A stretch of 64,000 nt of DNA from Noviherbaspirillum massiliense JC206 (GCF_000312045.1 NZ_HE978634.1:1544098-1608097); one strand, 5' to 3'; positions 26,056 to 35,839 are shown, numbered from the stretch's first letter. The notes: a model not told the origin generated them from the sequence alone. Numbers and translations: made by a program.

Positions 26056-26445
26056 GCAGCAAGCGCGCGCAACAGAAGGCAGTCTGCATGGGAGGCTTGC
26101 CTGATGGAGCGGGGCAAGGATATTTCATGCGCCACCGTCCCGCTCAACCAAGCGCGGAATCATTCGGGTGGAGTGCGTGAAGCAGGCACACAAGCGCTCA
26201 GGTCCGGCCAAGCATTGCTCCTCAAGACCTTCATTGGTAATTGCGCGCTGCCGCGCCGGACAAAAACTCGCCGCGATTATAAAATTGACACCTGTTTGGA
26301 CTAGGGTTGGGCAAGAAGTTTCCCTGCTGCACCCGGCACTTGTTTTGCTTGCAGGCGCGTTGTTGACGCTCTGTCTACATGCGTGAGCTTGCGAAAAGGC
26401 TCGTGCAATCGCATCCGTTCAACTCAGCTTAAAGGTGAAATCGCT
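26056..26445. other. Intergenic region before dps
   Basis: A 390-base stretch with no supportable gene. A TTGACA (26285-26290) sits in an AT-rich patch and could be a -35 box, but the -10 region that should follow is poor. A peroxide-responsive site would be expected for dps; I could not identify one by eye. Confidence 0.4.
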
Positions 26446-26913
26446 ATGGAAATCAATCTTGGAATCGATGAAAAGGATCGCGCAGCGATCGTGGAAGGAT
26501 TGTCGCGCCTGCTGGCCGATACCTATACGCTGTACCTGAAGACCCACAATTACCACTGGAACGTGAAGGGGCCGATGTTCCAGACCCTGCACCTCATGTT
26601 CGAGCAGCAATATACCGAGCTTGCAGCAGCAGTGGACCTGATCGCCGAACGTATCCGCGCACTCGGCTTTCCGGCACCCGGTACCTACGCCGCGTTCAGT
26701 CGTCTGAGCCAAATCAAGGAAGTCGAAGGCGTGCCGAAAGCGGAAGAGATGATCCGCGACCTGATCAACGGCCAGGAAACGGTGGTGCGTACTGCGCGTT
26801 CCATCTTCCCGACCGCGGAAAAGGCGAACGATGAACCGACTGCGGACTTGCTGACCCAGCGCATGCAGGTGCATGAGAAAACCGCCTGGATGCTGCGCAG
26901 CCTCTGCGAATAA
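26446..26913 (+). CDS. dps: Dps family DNA-protection/ferritin-like protein
   Basis: A 155-residue Dps protein that forms a dodecamer, stores iron and protects DNA from peroxide. The inter-subunit ferroxidase residues are present with exact family spacing: His37, His49, Asp64 and Glu68 ([23 protein letters not shown]...DLIAER). The N-terminal tail is short and has few Lys residues, so strong DNA binding is not obvious. The start at 26446 has AAAGGTGA upstream. It is a single gene, transcribed in the same direction as the following cytochromes but 190 bases away from them. Confidence 0.96.
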   Translation: MEINLGIDEKDRAAIVEGLSRLLADTYTLYLKTHNYHWNVKGPMFQTLHLMFEQQYTELAAAVDLIAERIRALGFPAPGTYAAFSRLSQIKEVEGVPKAEEMIRDLINGQETVVRTARSIFPTAEKANDEPTADLLTQRMQVHEKTAWMLRSLCE

Positions 26914-27103
26914 GGCTTGCGTCGCTGCCCTGAGAGGGGTGGCGCGGCTGTGAAGTTGATAAGCTTCCGTCGCAGCCAATCACCGGCAGTCCGCGGCCGC
27001 AATGCGCCCGGCGCCGGCAACTCGGCTGCATGAAGAAACTGGCCGCCGCAGGCGGCCGCGATAAAACGATTTCCCTGCGCAAGTAGAAGGTGCGCACCCC
27101 GGC

Positions 27104-27823
27104 ATGTTCATATTCCAACCAATAAAAAGACTTCTGCCTGCCATCTGTGCAGGCCTTGTCACGAGCGCGATGGCGCAACCCGTTCCCGATACCACTGCCC
27201 AGCGCGTGACCGCCTGCACTGCATGCCATGGCAAGGAAGGGCGGGCCACCAGTGACGGCTATTTCCCGCGTATCGCGGGCAAGCCGGCCGGCTACCTGTA
27301 CAACCAGTTGCTGAATTTCCGCGAAGGTCGCAGGCAGTATCCGCTGATGACCTACATGGTGGCGCACCTGTCCGACGATTACCTGCGGGAGATCGCGGCC
27401 TATTTTTCGAGTCTGCATCCGCCGTATCCCGCGCCGCAGCCTGTGAATGCTTCGCAGGCGGTGCTCGACCGCGGGCGCATGCTGGTGACCTCCGGCGATG
27501 CGTCGAAACAGGTTCCGGCTTGTATTTCCTGCCATGGCAAGTCGCTGACGGGCGTGGCGCCCGCGATTCCCGGCCTGATCGGCCTGCCGCGCGATTATCT
27601 GAATGCGCAATTCGGCGCATGGAAGAGCGGAGCCCGCCATGCCGCGGCACCGGATTGCATGGGGCAGATCGCTACAAGACTGACGCTCGAAGACATCAGC
27701 GCCGCATCGACCTGGCTTGCTGCCCAGCCGGTTCCTTCCGACGCGGCACCGCTGGCTGCAGCCAGTGAAAAGCTGCCGATGGAATGCGGCAGCGTGGCCC
27801 AGGCTGAAGGGGGGCGGCAATGA
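27104..27823 (+). CDS. Diheme cytochrome c (c4-like), exported
   Basis: A 239-residue periplasmic cytochrome with a signal peptide (cleavage near SAMA|QPV) and two heme c sites, CTACH and CISCH. Each lies in a class I cytochrome domain with a following Met ligand region (YPLMTYM; APDCMGQ). The two-domain layout resembles cytochrome c4. It overlaps the next gene by four bases (ATGA), so the pair forms one electron-transfer unit. Its donor is not encoded here. Confidence 0.9.
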   Translation: MFIFQPIKRLLPAICAGLVTSAMAQPVPDTTAQRVTACTACHGKEGRATSDGYFPRIAGKPAGYLYNQLLNFREGRRQYPLMTYMVAHLSDDYLREIAAYFSSLHPPYPAPQPVNASQAVLDRGRMLVTSGDASKQVPACISCHGKSLTGVAPAIPGLIGLPRDYLNAQFGAWKSGARHAAAPDCMGQIATRLTLEDISAASTWLAAQPVPSDAAPLAAASEKLPMECGSVAQAEGGRQ

Positions 27824-29106
27824 AGCGCATTCTGCTCATTCTGCTTTTCCTGGTCGCGGCAGGCCTCGCTGTCATCGCAGGCATGGAGTGGCGCAACGAA
27901 CTCGCGTCGCGCGAACAGGCTCCTCCCGTCGCCGATGCGGCGCAGCAGATTGCGCGCGGCGCCTACCTTGCCCGCGCCGGCGATTGCATGGCCTGCCATA
28001 CCACGCGCGGCGGAGCGCCCTTTGCTGGCGGAAGGACAATACAGACCCCGTTCGGCAGCATCGTCTCTTCCAACATCACGCCCGATCCCGAGCATGGGAT
28101 CGGCAGCTGGACTGCGGACGATTTCTGGCGCGCGATCCACAACGGCAGATCGAAGGATGGCAAGTTCCTGTATCCGGCCTTTCCCTATCCGAACTATACG
28201 AAGGTAACGCGTGCCGATGCGGACGCACTGTTCGCCTATCTCAGGACTGTCACGCCCGCGGCACAACCGAGTCAGGAACATGCGCTGCGCTTTCCCTTCA
28301 ATCAGCGCATCCTGCTGGCTGCCTGGCGCACCCTGTATTTCAAACCCGGGACCTACCAGCCGCAGGCCTCGCAAAGCGCCGAATGGAATCGCGGCGCCTA
28401 TCTGGTGCAAGGCCTGGGCCACTGCAATGCCTGCCACACCAACCGCAACGTGCTTGGCGCGACCGAAACCAGCGGTGACCTGGCCGGCGGGCTGATCCCG
28501 ATGCTCAACTGGTATGCGCCTTCGCTCACTTCGGATGCGGAAGCGGGGTTGGGCGGATGGGAAGTGCAGCACATCGTCCAGCTGCTGAAAACCGGTGTCT
28601 CGCCGCGCAGCACCGTGTTCGGTCCGATGGCCGAGGTGGTGCGCGAAAGCCTGCAGCACCTTGACGAAAGTGATATCCGTGCGATGGCGGTCTATCTGAA
28701 ATCCCTGCCGCAGGGAGATCCGCCGGTGAAGCCGGACACGGGAAGGCTGAGTCCGGCCGAATCCGAGCGTGTCCTGAAACTCGGTGGTGAGCTCTATGAG
28801 AAGCATTGTGCGGAATGCCACAAGAGCGACGGCAAGGGGGCGCCGCCGGCGTATCCGCCGCTGGCAGGCAACCGCACGGTGAGCACGCCGCTGGCGACCA
28901 ATCCGATCCGCATCGTGCTCAATGGCGGCTTCCCGCCCAGCACCGGCGGAAACCCGCGTCCCTATGGCATGCCGCCCTTCAGCCAGGCGCTGAACGATGC
29001 GGAAGTGGCAGCCGTAGTCTCCTATATCCGCAGTGCCTGGGGCAATCGGGCGGATCCGGTGACGACTTTCGAAGTCACCCGTTACCGCAGCGTGCCGGCG
29101 GACTGA
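27820..29106 (+). CDS. Triheme cytochrome c, alcohol-dehydrogenase cytochrome-subunit type
   Basis: A 428-residue protein with an N-terminal membrane anchor or signal (ILLILLFLVAAGLAVIAGM) and three heme c sites, CMACH, CNACH and CAECH. This is the arrangement of the cytochrome subunits of membrane-bound alcohol, gluconate and aldehyde dehydrogenases. Such subunits pass electrons from a periplasmic dehydrogenase to ubiquinone or an oxidase. No catalytic dehydrogenase subunit is next to it. The start overlaps the stop of the diheme cytochrome gene. Confidence 0.9.
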   Translation: MKRILLILLFLVAAGLAVIAGMEWRNELASREQAPPVADAAQQIARGAYLARAGDCMACHTTRGGAPFAGGRTIQTPFGSIVSSNITPDPEHGIGSWTADDFWRAIHNGRSKDGKFLYPAFPYPNYTKVTRADADALFAYLRTVTPAAQPSQEHALRFPFNQRILLAAWRTLYFKPGTYQPQASQSAEWNRGAYLVQGLGHCNACHTNRNVLGATETSGDLAGGLIPMLNWYAPSLTSDAEAGLGGWEVQHIVQLLKTGVSPRSTVFGPMAEVVRESLQHLDESDIRAMAVYLKSLPQGDPPVKPDTGRLSPAESERVLKLGGELYEKHCAECHKSDGKGAPPAYPPLAGNRTVSTPLATNPIRIVLNGGFPPSTGGNPRPYGMPPFSQALNDAEVAAVVSYIRSAWGNRADPVTTFEVTRYRSVPAD

Positions 29107-29176
29107 GGGTGAAGGACGGGCTGCATGCCGGCTCGGCGCCGGCATGCAGAGGGATGCGCAAGTGCGAAGATGCCGT

Positions 29177-29707
29177 TCAGGTGCTGCGCCGCCCCGTCAC
29201 GTCGCGGCGCTCTGTGGCCTGTGCCTGGGCTGCGACCGCATTGGCTTCGAAGGCCTGCATCTCCAGTCCCATCGCTTCCATGTCGATGTTCGCCTTCTGG
29301 ATCGCCGGGAACAGCTGGTGTTCCTCGATCTCGATATGCTGGACGATGGCATCGCGCAATTGCTGGAACATGCGCTGGCACTGTGGATCGCTTGGATTCA
29401 TGCCCTTGAGCTGATGCACCATCTGGTCGGTCTGCTCATGCTGGTCCTTGCACTGGTCGACCAGCCCCGGATCGATGTTCTGGACGCGCGGATAGAAGGT
29501 TGCTTCCTCCATCGATGAATGCATCTCGAGCGCGATCAGTATCTGCTTGCCAGCCTGCTCCCTGACCGCCTGATCCTGCGTGTTCATATAATGCTCGAAC
29601 AGCTTTTTCACGTAGTTGTGGTCCTTCTCCAGTGCCTGCAGGGGCTGGTTGACTGGAAAGCCGCCGCTGCTGCGTTCAGCAATAGGATCGCCCATGTCTG
29701 TAATCAT
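29177..29707 (-). CDS. Hemerythrin-like (HHE domain) protein
   Basis: A 176-residue cytoplasmic protein with the HHE cation-binding four-helix fold. Likely di-iron ligands are His30 (EKDHNYVKKLFEHY), His63 and Glu67 (EMHSSMEEATFYP), His90 (KDQHEQTDQMVHQL), His124 and Glu128 (IVQHIEIEEHQLFP). Homologues bind oxygen or NO or take part in stress responses. The frame starts at 29737, but the ATG at 29707 has GGAGGA five bases upstream. It converges on the cytochrome genes. Confidence 0.88.
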   Translation of the reverse strand: MITDMGDPIAERSSGGFPVNQPLQALEKDHNYVKKLFEHYMNTQDQAVREQAGKQILIALEMHSSMEEATFYPRVQNIDPGLVDQCKDQHEQTDQMVHQLKGMNPSDPQCQRMFQQLRDAIVQHIEIEEHQLFPAIQKANIDMEAMGLEMQAFEANAVAAQAQATERRDVTGRRST

Positions 29708-29902
29708 TCTTTCCTCCGTCGTGCCGCCGGGCGGCAAAAATTAAAATCCGGAAATCGGCGCGGCCATCCATGCGGCGCGCCGGAATTGCACTGCGTCGGT
29801 TTGATGCGGATCAGCCAACGGAATTCCGCGAAGGCCGGATGATTGAAAAATAAAAATACAGTGGAAATGCTTTCCGGTTTTTCCGGAAGTCATTGTTGAA
29901 TC

Positions 29903-29929
29903 CCTCGCTGCCATGCGGAAGCAGCGAGG
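29903..29929. terminator. Hairpin after the beta-oxidation operon
   Basis: CCTCGCTGC (29903-29911) pairs perfectly with GCAGCGAGG (29921-29929) around a nine-base loop, 49 bases past the stop of the racemase gene. There is no T run on the reverse strand, so termination may need other factors. Confidence 0.5.
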
Positions 29930-29977
29930 AAAGGGATGACGACGGGGAATGGGATGGACAGTCTTCCCGCTTATGAC

Positions 29978-31147
29978 TCAATTGATTGCCTGTGCCGCTC
30001 TCAGCTCGGCAATGCGCTCGGCATTGAAACCCCAGGCTGCGAGCACACGTTCCGTATCGGCGCCCGGCGCTGATGCGGGTTCCGGCTTCTCCGCCGGCGT
30101 GCGGCTGAAGCGCGGTGCGGGAGCGGGCTGCGTCACTCCTGCGATGTCGATAAACGTGGCACGCGCCTGGTTGTGCGGATGCTGTGGCGCCTCGTCCATG
30201 TCGAGTACCGGCGCAAAGCAGGCGTCGCTGCCTTCCAGCAGTGCGCACCACTCATCGCGGGTGCGCTTCCGGAAAATGGCGGCCAGTGCCTGCTTGAGTT
30301 CCGGCCAGCGACGCGGATTCATCTGTTCCTGCAGCTGCTTCAGAAGACCTTCGTCCTCGATGCCTATGCGTTCGAGCAATTGCGCATAGAACTGCGGTTC
30401 GATCGCGCCGATGCTGATGAATTTGCCGTCTGCGCATGCATAGCAGTCGTAGAAGTGGGCAGCACCGTCGAGCAGGTTGGATTCGCGCCTCGTCGTCCAC
30501 ATGCCCGCCGCCTTCATGCCGTACATCATCGTGCCCAGCAGTGCGGAGCCGTCCGTCATGGCAGCATCCACTACCTGGCCCTTGCCAGAGCCTTGCGCCT
30601 CGAGCATGGCGCAGACCATGCCGAAAGCCAGCAGCAAGCCTCCGCCCCCGAAATCGCCTACCAGGTTGAGCGGCGGGGGCGGCGGCTCGCCGCGCCGACC
30701 GATCGCATGCAGCATGCCGGACAGCGCCACGTAATTGAGGTCGTGTCCGGCAGCATGCGCAAGCGTGCCACCCTGTCCCCAGCCGGTCATGCGCCCATAC
30801 ACCAGCTTCGGATTGGTCTTCAGGCAGGCATCAGGGCCGAGTCCGAGGCGTTCCATCACGCCCGGACGAAATCCCTCGATCAGTGCATCAGCGCGAGATA
30901 TCAGGTCGAGCGCGGCGCGCTTGCCCGCGGGATTCTTCAGGTCCAGTGCCGCCGAAGGGCGGCCTCGCGCCAGCACGTCGAATTCCGGAGGAATGGTGCC
31001 GATGCCGGCCTTGCGTGCGCTGGGCCCGGGCTTCTGGTCTATGCGGATGACTTCCGCGCCCATGTCGGCGAGCATCATCGCGCAAAAGGGGCCAGGGCCG
31101 ATACCCACGATTTCAACGACTTTCAAGCCTTGCAGTGGTCCGCCCAT
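29978..31147 (-). CDS. Alpha-methylacyl-CoA racemase-type CoA-transferase family protein
   Basis: A 389-residue CaiB/BaiF family protein whose motifs fit the alpha-methylacyl-CoA racemase branch: [23 protein letters not shown] near the start and the catalytic segment [20 protein letters not shown] at about 131-150 with His and Asp. Such racemases invert the 2-methyl centre so that dehydrogenases can act on methyl-branched acyl-CoAs. It is the last gene of the TetR-linked operon, 18 bases after the acyl-CoA dehydrogenase, with GAGGAG before its ATG. It implies that the operon handles methyl-branched chains. Confidence 0.88.
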   Translation of the reverse strand: MGGPLQGLKVVEIVGIGPGPFCAMMLADMGAEVIRIDQKPGPSARKAGIGTIPPEFDVLARGRPSAALDLKNPAGKRAALDLISRADALIEGFRPGVMERLGLGPDACLKTNPKLVYGRMTGWGQGGTLAHAAGHDLNYVALSGMLHAIGRRGEPPPPPLNLVGDFGGGGLLLAFGMVCAMLEAQGSGKGQVVDAAMTDGSALLGTMMYGMKAAGMWTTRRESNLLDGAAHFYDCYACADGKFISIGAIEPQFYAQLLERIGIEDEGLLKQLQEQMNPRRWPELKQALAAIFRKRTRDEWCALLEGSDACFAPVLDMDEAPQHPHNQARATFIDIAGVTQPAPAPRFSRTPAEKPEPASAPGADTERVLAAWGFNAERIAELRAAQAIN

Positions 31148-31165
31148 GGCCGCTCCTCACCGTGC

Positions 31166-32317
31166 TTACAGCGCACGTGCAATCAATTCCTTCATCACTT
31201 CATTCGCGCCGCCATAGATGCGGCCGACACGCACATCCGCATAAAGGCGGGCAATCGGATACTCATTCATGTATCCGTAGCCGCCATGCAGTTGCAGACA
31301 TTCATCGACCACGCGGCATACCTGATCGGTGGCCCAGCATTTCGCCATCGAGGCTTCCGACGCGCTCAGATTGCCGCCGAGATGTTTTTCGACGCATTCG
31401 TCGACGAAGGCGCGCGTCACGCGGGACAAGGTTTCGCACTCCGCCAGCTTGAAGCGGGTGTTCTGCATGTCCATCAGCGCCCGGCCGAAGACCTTGCGCT
31501 CCTTCACATGTGCCAGCGTGAGGGAGATCGCATACTCCATCTGAGCCTGCGCACCGACTGCAATGGCCAGCCGTTCCTGCGGCAATTGCTGCATCAATTG
31601 TATGAAGCCGTAGCCTTCGCCGCCGAGCAGGTTTTCCGCCGGGACCCGAGCATCTTCGAAGAACAGTTCCGACGTGTCCTGTCCCTTGAGGCCGATCTTG
31701 TCGAGCACACGCCCGCGCGAAAACCCCGGGGTCTTTGCGGTTTCGACGACGATCAGGGAAACGCCTTTGGCGCCCGCGTCCGGATCGGTCTTGACCACGA
31801 CGATCACGAGGTCGGCCTGGCTGCCATTGGTGATGAAGATCTTGGAGCCGTTCAGAACATAGTGCTCGCCGTCGCGCACGGCGCGGGTCCGGATGCCCTG
31901 CAGGTCGGAGCCGGCCGCCGGTTCGCTCATCGCGATGGCACCTACCATTTCGCCTGTGCACAGCTTCGGAAGCCAGCGCTGCTTCTGCCCTTCGTTGCCG
32001 TAGGCCAGCAAATAATGCGCGACGATGGTGCCATGTACCACCTGCCCGAAGCTGCTGCAACCGATATAAGCCAATTCCTCGGAAACGACTGCCTCGTGCG
32101 CGAAGCTGCCGCCGCTGCCGCCGTAGGCTTCCGGGATGCTGGGGCAGAGCAGACCCATTTCGCCAGCCTTGTTCCAGAAGCTGCGGTCGACATGGTGCTG
32201 CTGCATCCAGCGCGCGTCATTCGGCACGATTTCCGCTGCGAAGAAGCGGCGCACCGCATCGCGGAACATCGACAGGTCATCGTTTTCCCAGCGCGGGCGT
32301 CTTGTCGGATAGGACAT
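31166..32317 (-). CDS. Acyl-CoA dehydrogenase (long-chain/isovaleryl-type catalytic base)
   Basis: A 383-residue FAD enzyme that introduces the first double bond of beta-oxidation. It shows AMSEPAAGSDLQGIRTRA, YVLNGSKIFITNGSQADL and LQLHGGYGYMNEYPIARLYAD. The usual Glu of YEGT is replaced (RIYGGANE), and a Glu is present in LPQERLAIA, as in long-chain and isovaleryl-CoA dehydrogenases. This agrees with long or branched substrates. The ATG has AAGGGAG upstream. It lies third in the operon, 21 bases after the FadB-like gene. Confidence 0.92.
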   Translation of the reverse strand: MSYPTRRPRWENDDLSMFRDAVRRFFAAEIVPNDARWMQQHHVDRSFWNKAGEMGLLCPSIPEAYGGSGGSFAHEAVVSEELAYIGCSSFGQVVHGTIVAHYLLAYGNEGQKQRWLPKLCTGEMVGAIAMSEPAAGSDLQGIRTRAVRDGEHYVLNGSKIFITNGSQADLVIVVVKTDPDAGAKGVSLIVVETAKTPGFSRGRVLDKIGLKGQDTSELFFEDARVPAENLLGGEGYGFIQLMQQLPQERLAIAVGAQAQMEYAISLTLAHVKERKVFGRALMDMQNTRFKLAECETLSRVTRAFVDECVEKHLGGNLSASEASMAKCWATDQVCRVVDECLQLHGGYGYMNEYPIARLYADVRVGRIYGGANEVMKELIARAL

Positions 32318-32338
32318 GGAAATCTCCCTTATGTATGG

Positions 32339-34480
32339 TCAGGCAGAGGCCGATTTGTCGCCAGGCTGCCAGCCGACGGGCAGGGAAGGCGGCGCGAAGC
32401 GCGGGCCGAATTCCTCCGCCAGTGCGTGCGCCCGTTTCGAAAATTCCTGCAGGCCCTGCGCTTCGATGAAGCGGTAGGCGCCGCCGGTCCATGCCGGGAA
32501 GCCGATGCCGAAGATTGAACCGATATTCGCATCGTGCCCGCTGCGCAGCACGCCCTCCGCCAGGCAGCGCAGCGTTTCGACCGCCTGGCGATAGAGGATG
32601 CGGTCGCGCAGCTTGTCGAAGTCATAGGACACACGCGGCTTTTCGAACACTTCCTTCAGGCCCGGCCACAGGCGCTTCTTCTCGCCCTGCGGGTAATCGT
32701 AGAAACCGCCGCCCGCAGCGCGTCCGGCGCGCTTGAATTCCTTCACCATGCGCTCGATCAGCGCTTCGCCCGGCTGCTTCACATAGGTCTTGCCTTCCGC
32801 CGCGAGGTCGGCCATGGTCTGCTCCATTACATGCAGCGACAGCGACAGCGAGGTTTCATCGATGACTGCCAGCGGGCCGACCGGCATGCCGGCGGCAAGT
32901 GCCGCATTCTCGATCACCGAGGCGGGGATGCCTTCCTCCAGCATCGCCGCGCCCTCCATGACGAAGGTGCCGAAGGTGCGGCTGGTGTAGAAGCCGCGCG
33001 CATCGTTGACCACGATCGGCGTCTTGCCGATCTGAAGGACATAGTCATAGGCATGGGCCAGGGTTTCCTCCTCGGTCTCCTTGCCGACGATGATTTCCAC
33101 CAGCTCCATCTTGTCCACCGGGGAAAAGAAGTGCAGTCCGATGAATTTTTGCGGCCTGGCGGAGGCTTTCGCCAGCCCGGAAATGGGCAGGGTGGAGGTG
33201 TTGGAGGCAAAGAAGCCGCCGGCGGCAAGCATGGGCTCGGATTCGCGCGTGACCTGGGCCTTGAGCTCACGCTTCTCGAACACGGCTTCGATGATCAGAT
33301 CGCAGCCTTGCAAATCTTCCGCCTTGTCGGTCGGAAGGATGCGCGCCAGGATATCAGCTTGCCGCTCGGGGCTCATCGCGCCTTTCGCCACGCGCTTGTC
33401 GGTCAGCTTCTTCGTGTATGCCTTGCCTTGTTCCGCCTTTTCAAGCGATACATCCTTGAGCACACACTCGACGCCGCGATTCGCATTGGCATAGGCGATG
33501 CCGGCACCCATCATGCCTGCGCCAAGGATGCCGACCTTGCTTGCCTTCCATTTCGGAATGCTCCTGGGGCGGGACATGCCGCTCTTGATTGCATTCCGGT
33601 CGAAGAACAGGTGGATCAGGTTGGTCGTGACCGGATGCGTGAGCAGTGAGCAGAACGCGCGCGACTCCAGCCGCAGCGCGGTGTCGAAATCCACTTGCGC
33701 GCCTTCGACGGCGCAGGCAAGGATGGCTTCCGGTGCCGGCATCAGGCCGCGCGTCTTCTGACGCAGCATGGCTGGCGCTACGCTCAGTGCCGGCGCGATC
33801 TTCGGAGAAGATGGCGTCCCACCGGGAATCTTGTAGCCTTTCTCGTCCCATGGCTGCACCGCGTTCGGATGTGCGGTGATCCATTCACGCGCGGCGGCGA
33901 GCATGGCGGCTTCGTCGGCCGCCAGTTGCACCAGGCCGAGCCTCGACGCATCCGCCGGCTTCATGATCTTGCCTTCGAGCAGATAAGGCAGGCCTTCCAG
34001 CAGGCCGAGCAGGCGCACGGTTTTCGTCACGCCGCCAGCCGCCGGCAGCAGGCCGAGGGTCACTTCAGGCAGGCCGAGCTGGGTCTTCGGATTGTCGATG
34101 GCGATGCGGTGATGCGCGGTCAGCGCAATTTCCCAGCCGCCCCCAAGCGCCGTGCCGTTCACGCAGGCGACAACCGGGCGGCCGAGCTTCTCCAGACGGC
34201 GCATCTGCGCCTTCATCCTTTGCACGTCGTCGAAGACTTTCGCAGCATCTACCGGCCCGTGCTCCAGCATTTCCTTCAGGTCGGCGCCGGCAAAGAAGGT
34301 GTCCTTGGCCGAGCGCAGCAGTACCCCGCGTATCGCATCCCGGTCCGCTTCCAGCCGGTCGAGTGCTTGCGCGAGGTCCTCCTGCCATTGCTGGCTCATG
34401 GTGTTGACGGCCGCATCCGGCGCGTCGAATGTGAGGGTGGCGATCCGGTCGCCGTCGATTTCGTATCGAATGGTTTTCAT
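32339..34480 (-). CDS. FadB/FadJ-like enoyl-CoA hydratase/3-hydroxyacyl-CoA dehydrogenase
   Basis: A 713-residue multifunctional enzyme. The N-terminal crotonase domain has LRSAKDTFFAGADLKEM, NGTALGGGWEIALTAHHRIA and LGLPEVTLGLLPAAGGVTKT, with the catalytic Glu in LPEVTLG. The NAD-binding domain begins with VGILGAGMMGAGIAYANA and contains LHFFSPVDKMELVEII. The open frame starts at 34564, but the ATG at 34480 begins a typical MKTIRYEIDGDRIATLTFD. Unlike the gene at 4251 it is paired with its thiolase, 35 bases downstream of it. The two proteins are paralogues of different lineages and probably serve different substrates. Confidence 0.93.
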   Translation of the reverse strand: MKTIRYEIDGDRIATLTFDAPDAAVNTMSQQWQEDLAQALDRLEADRDAIRGVLLRSAKDTFFAGADLKEMLEHGPVDAAKVFDDVQRMKAQMRRLEKLGRPVVACVNGTALGGGWEIALTAHHRIAIDNPKTQLGLPEVTLGLLPAAGGVTKTVRLLGLLEGLPYLLEGKIMKPADASRLGLVQLAADEAAMLAAAREWITAHPNAVQPWDEKGYKIPGGTPSSPKIAPALSVAPAMLRQKTRGLMPAPEAILACAVEGAQVDFDTALRLESRAFCSLLTHPVTTNLIHLFFDRNAIKSGMSRPRSIPKWKASKVGILGAGMMGAGIAYANANRGVECVLKDVSLEKAEQGKAYTKKLTDKRVAKGAMSPERQADILARILPTDKAEDLQGCDLIIEAVFEKRELKAQVTRESEPMLAAGGFFASNTSTLPISGLAKASARPQKFIGLHFFSPVDKMELVEIIVGKETEEETLAHAYDYVLQIGKTPIVVNDARGFYTSRTFGTFVMEGAAMLEEGIPASVIENAALAAGMPVGPLAVIDETSLSLSLHVMEQTMADLAAEGKTYVKQPGEALIERMVKEFKRAGRAAGGGFYDYPQGEKKRLWPGLKEVFEKPRVSYDFDKLRDRILYRQAVETLRCLAEGVLRSGHDANIGSIFGIGFPAWTGGAYRFIEAQGLQEFSKRAHALAEEFGPRFAPPSLPVGWQPGDKSASA

Positions 34481-34515
34481 GTTTTCCGCTCCGTTGAAGG
34501 CCTGCGCTTCGCGCA

Positions 34516-35721
34516 TTACAGCCGTTCGATGATGGTGGCAATGCCCATGCCGCCACCCACGCACAGGGTGACTAGGCCGTAACGCAACTGACGCCGCTCG
34601 AGTTCGTCGAGCAGGGTCCCGATCAGCATGGCGCCGGTTGCGCCGAGCGGATGGCCGAGCGCGATGGCGCCGCCGTTGACATTCACTTTTTCATGCGGGA
34701 CGCCGAACTCTTTCATGAAGCGCATCGGCACCGCGGCAAATGCCTCGTTCACCTCGAACAGGTCGATCTGGTCGATGCTCATTCCGGCCTTCGCCAGCGC
34801 CTTGCGCGTGGCCGGCATCGGACCCGTCAGCATGATGGTGGGATCGGAGCCGGCGAGGGCTGTGGCGACGACGCGGGCACGCGGCGTCAGGCCGAGTTCG
34901 CGGCCGATGCGTTCGCCGCCGATCAGCACCGCCGCTGCGCCATCGACGATGCCGGAGGAATTGCCTGCGGTGTGCACGTGGTCGATGCGTTCGACCTGCG
35001 GGTACTTGCGGATGGCGACCGCATCGAAGCCCATCTGGCCCATGGCTTCGAAGGAAGGCCTGAGCTTGCCGAGACCATCCATGCTGGACTCGGGCTTGAT
35101 GAATTCATCCTGCGATAGGATGGTCAGGTCGCTGGCATCGGTTACCGGCACCACCGAGCGCTTGAAGCGCCCCTCGGCACGCGCTGCCGCAGCGCGACGC
35201 TGGGATTCCAGCGCATAGGCATCGATATCGGCACGTGAAAATCCTGCCAGCGTGGCGATCAGGTCCGCGCCTATGCCTTGCGGCAGGAAGTCGGTGGCGA
35301 GATTGGTCTGCGGGTCCAGCGCCCACGGGCCGCCATCGCTGCCCATCGGCACGCGCGACATGGACTCGACGCCACCTGCCACCACCAGGTCTTCCCAGCC
35401 GGAGCGCACCTTTTGCGCCGCGATATTGACGGCTTCCAGGCCGGATGCGCAGAAGCGGTTGAGCTGCAGGCCGGAGGCATTCCAGTCCCAGCCGGCGGCA
35501 AGCGCCGCGGTCTTGGCAATGCAACCGCCCTGGTCGCCGACGGGTGTGACGCAGCCCATCACCACGTCGTCCACCCGTGCCGTATCGAGTTTCGTGCGCT
35601 CTTCCAAGGCGCGCAGCAGGTTAGCCAGCAGGCTGATCGGCTTGACTTCATGCAGGGAGCCGTCGGCCTTTCCCTTGCCGCGCGGCGTGCGCAGCGCTTC
35701 GTAAATGATTGCTTCGCTCAA
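34516..35721 (-). CDS. Acetyl-CoA acyltransferase (thiolase, FadA-like)
   Basis: A 401-residue thiolase that should carry out the last step of beta-oxidation. The nucleophilic Cys is in [17 protein letters not shown], the His in [15 protein letters not shown] and the second Cys in LCVGGGMG. The start is unusual: the first in-frame codon after a strong GGAGGA is TTG at 35721, giving [17 protein letters not shown], the normal family N-terminus. An ATG within that same ribosome site is out of frame. It is the first gene of the operon and lies 48 bases from operator 1. Confidence 0.92.
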   Translation of the reverse strand: MSEAIIYEALRTPRGKGKADGSLHEVKPISLLANLLRALEERTKLDTARVDDVVMGCVTPVGDQGGCIAKTAALAAGWDWNASGLQLNRFCASGLEAVNIAAQKVRSGWEDLVVAGGVESMSRVPMGSDGGPWALDPQTNLATDFLPQGIGADLIATLAGFSRADIDAYALESQRRAAAARAEGRFKRSVVPVTDASDLTILSQDEFIKPESSMDGLGKLRPSFEAMGQMGFDAVAIRKYPQVERIDHVHTAGNSSGIVDGAAAVLIGGERIGRELGLTPRARVVATALAGSDPTIMLTGPMPATRKALAKAGMSIDQIDLFEVNEAFAAVPMRFMKEFGVPHEKVNVNGGAIALGHPLGATGAMLIGTLLDELERRQLRYGLVTLCVGGGMGIATIIERL

Positions 35722-35769
35722 GATGTGTCTCCTCCATTTTCTGCCTGGCGCGGGTCCGGATACGGATGA

Positions 35770-35785
35770 TAGGTCAGATGACCTA
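35770..35785. promoter_or_regulatory. Operator 1: TAGGTCA-GA-TGACCTA
   Basis: A perfect inverted repeat with 7-base arms and a 2-base spacer. It ends 48 bases before the thiolase start and lies just downstream of the predicted -10 box of the operon, where a bound repressor would block transcription. The same AGGTCA-N2-TGACCT core occurs in operator 2. Confidence 0.82.
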
Positions 35786-35793
35786 ATGCGGCG

Positions 35794-35821
35794 ATGGTAC
35801 ACCGCGCAAACCGAAAGTCAA
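35794..35821 (-). promoter_or_regulatory. Probable sigma70 promoter of the beta-oxidation operon
   Basis: On the reverse strand TTGACT (35816-35821) and TACCAT (35794-35799) are separated by 16 bases. The start of transcription would be near 35787, so operator 1 would overlap the first transcribed bases. Confidence 0.55.
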
Positions 35822-35839
35822 GAAGCTTGTATTGTCTTA

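Noticed and set aside
30173-32518. A 781-codon open frame antisense to the racemase and acyl-CoA dehydrogenase genes
   Set aside because: It is the mirror frame of two well-supported genes in GC-rich DNA. Its translation is rich in Arg, His and Gln with no domain, and it has no ribosome site.
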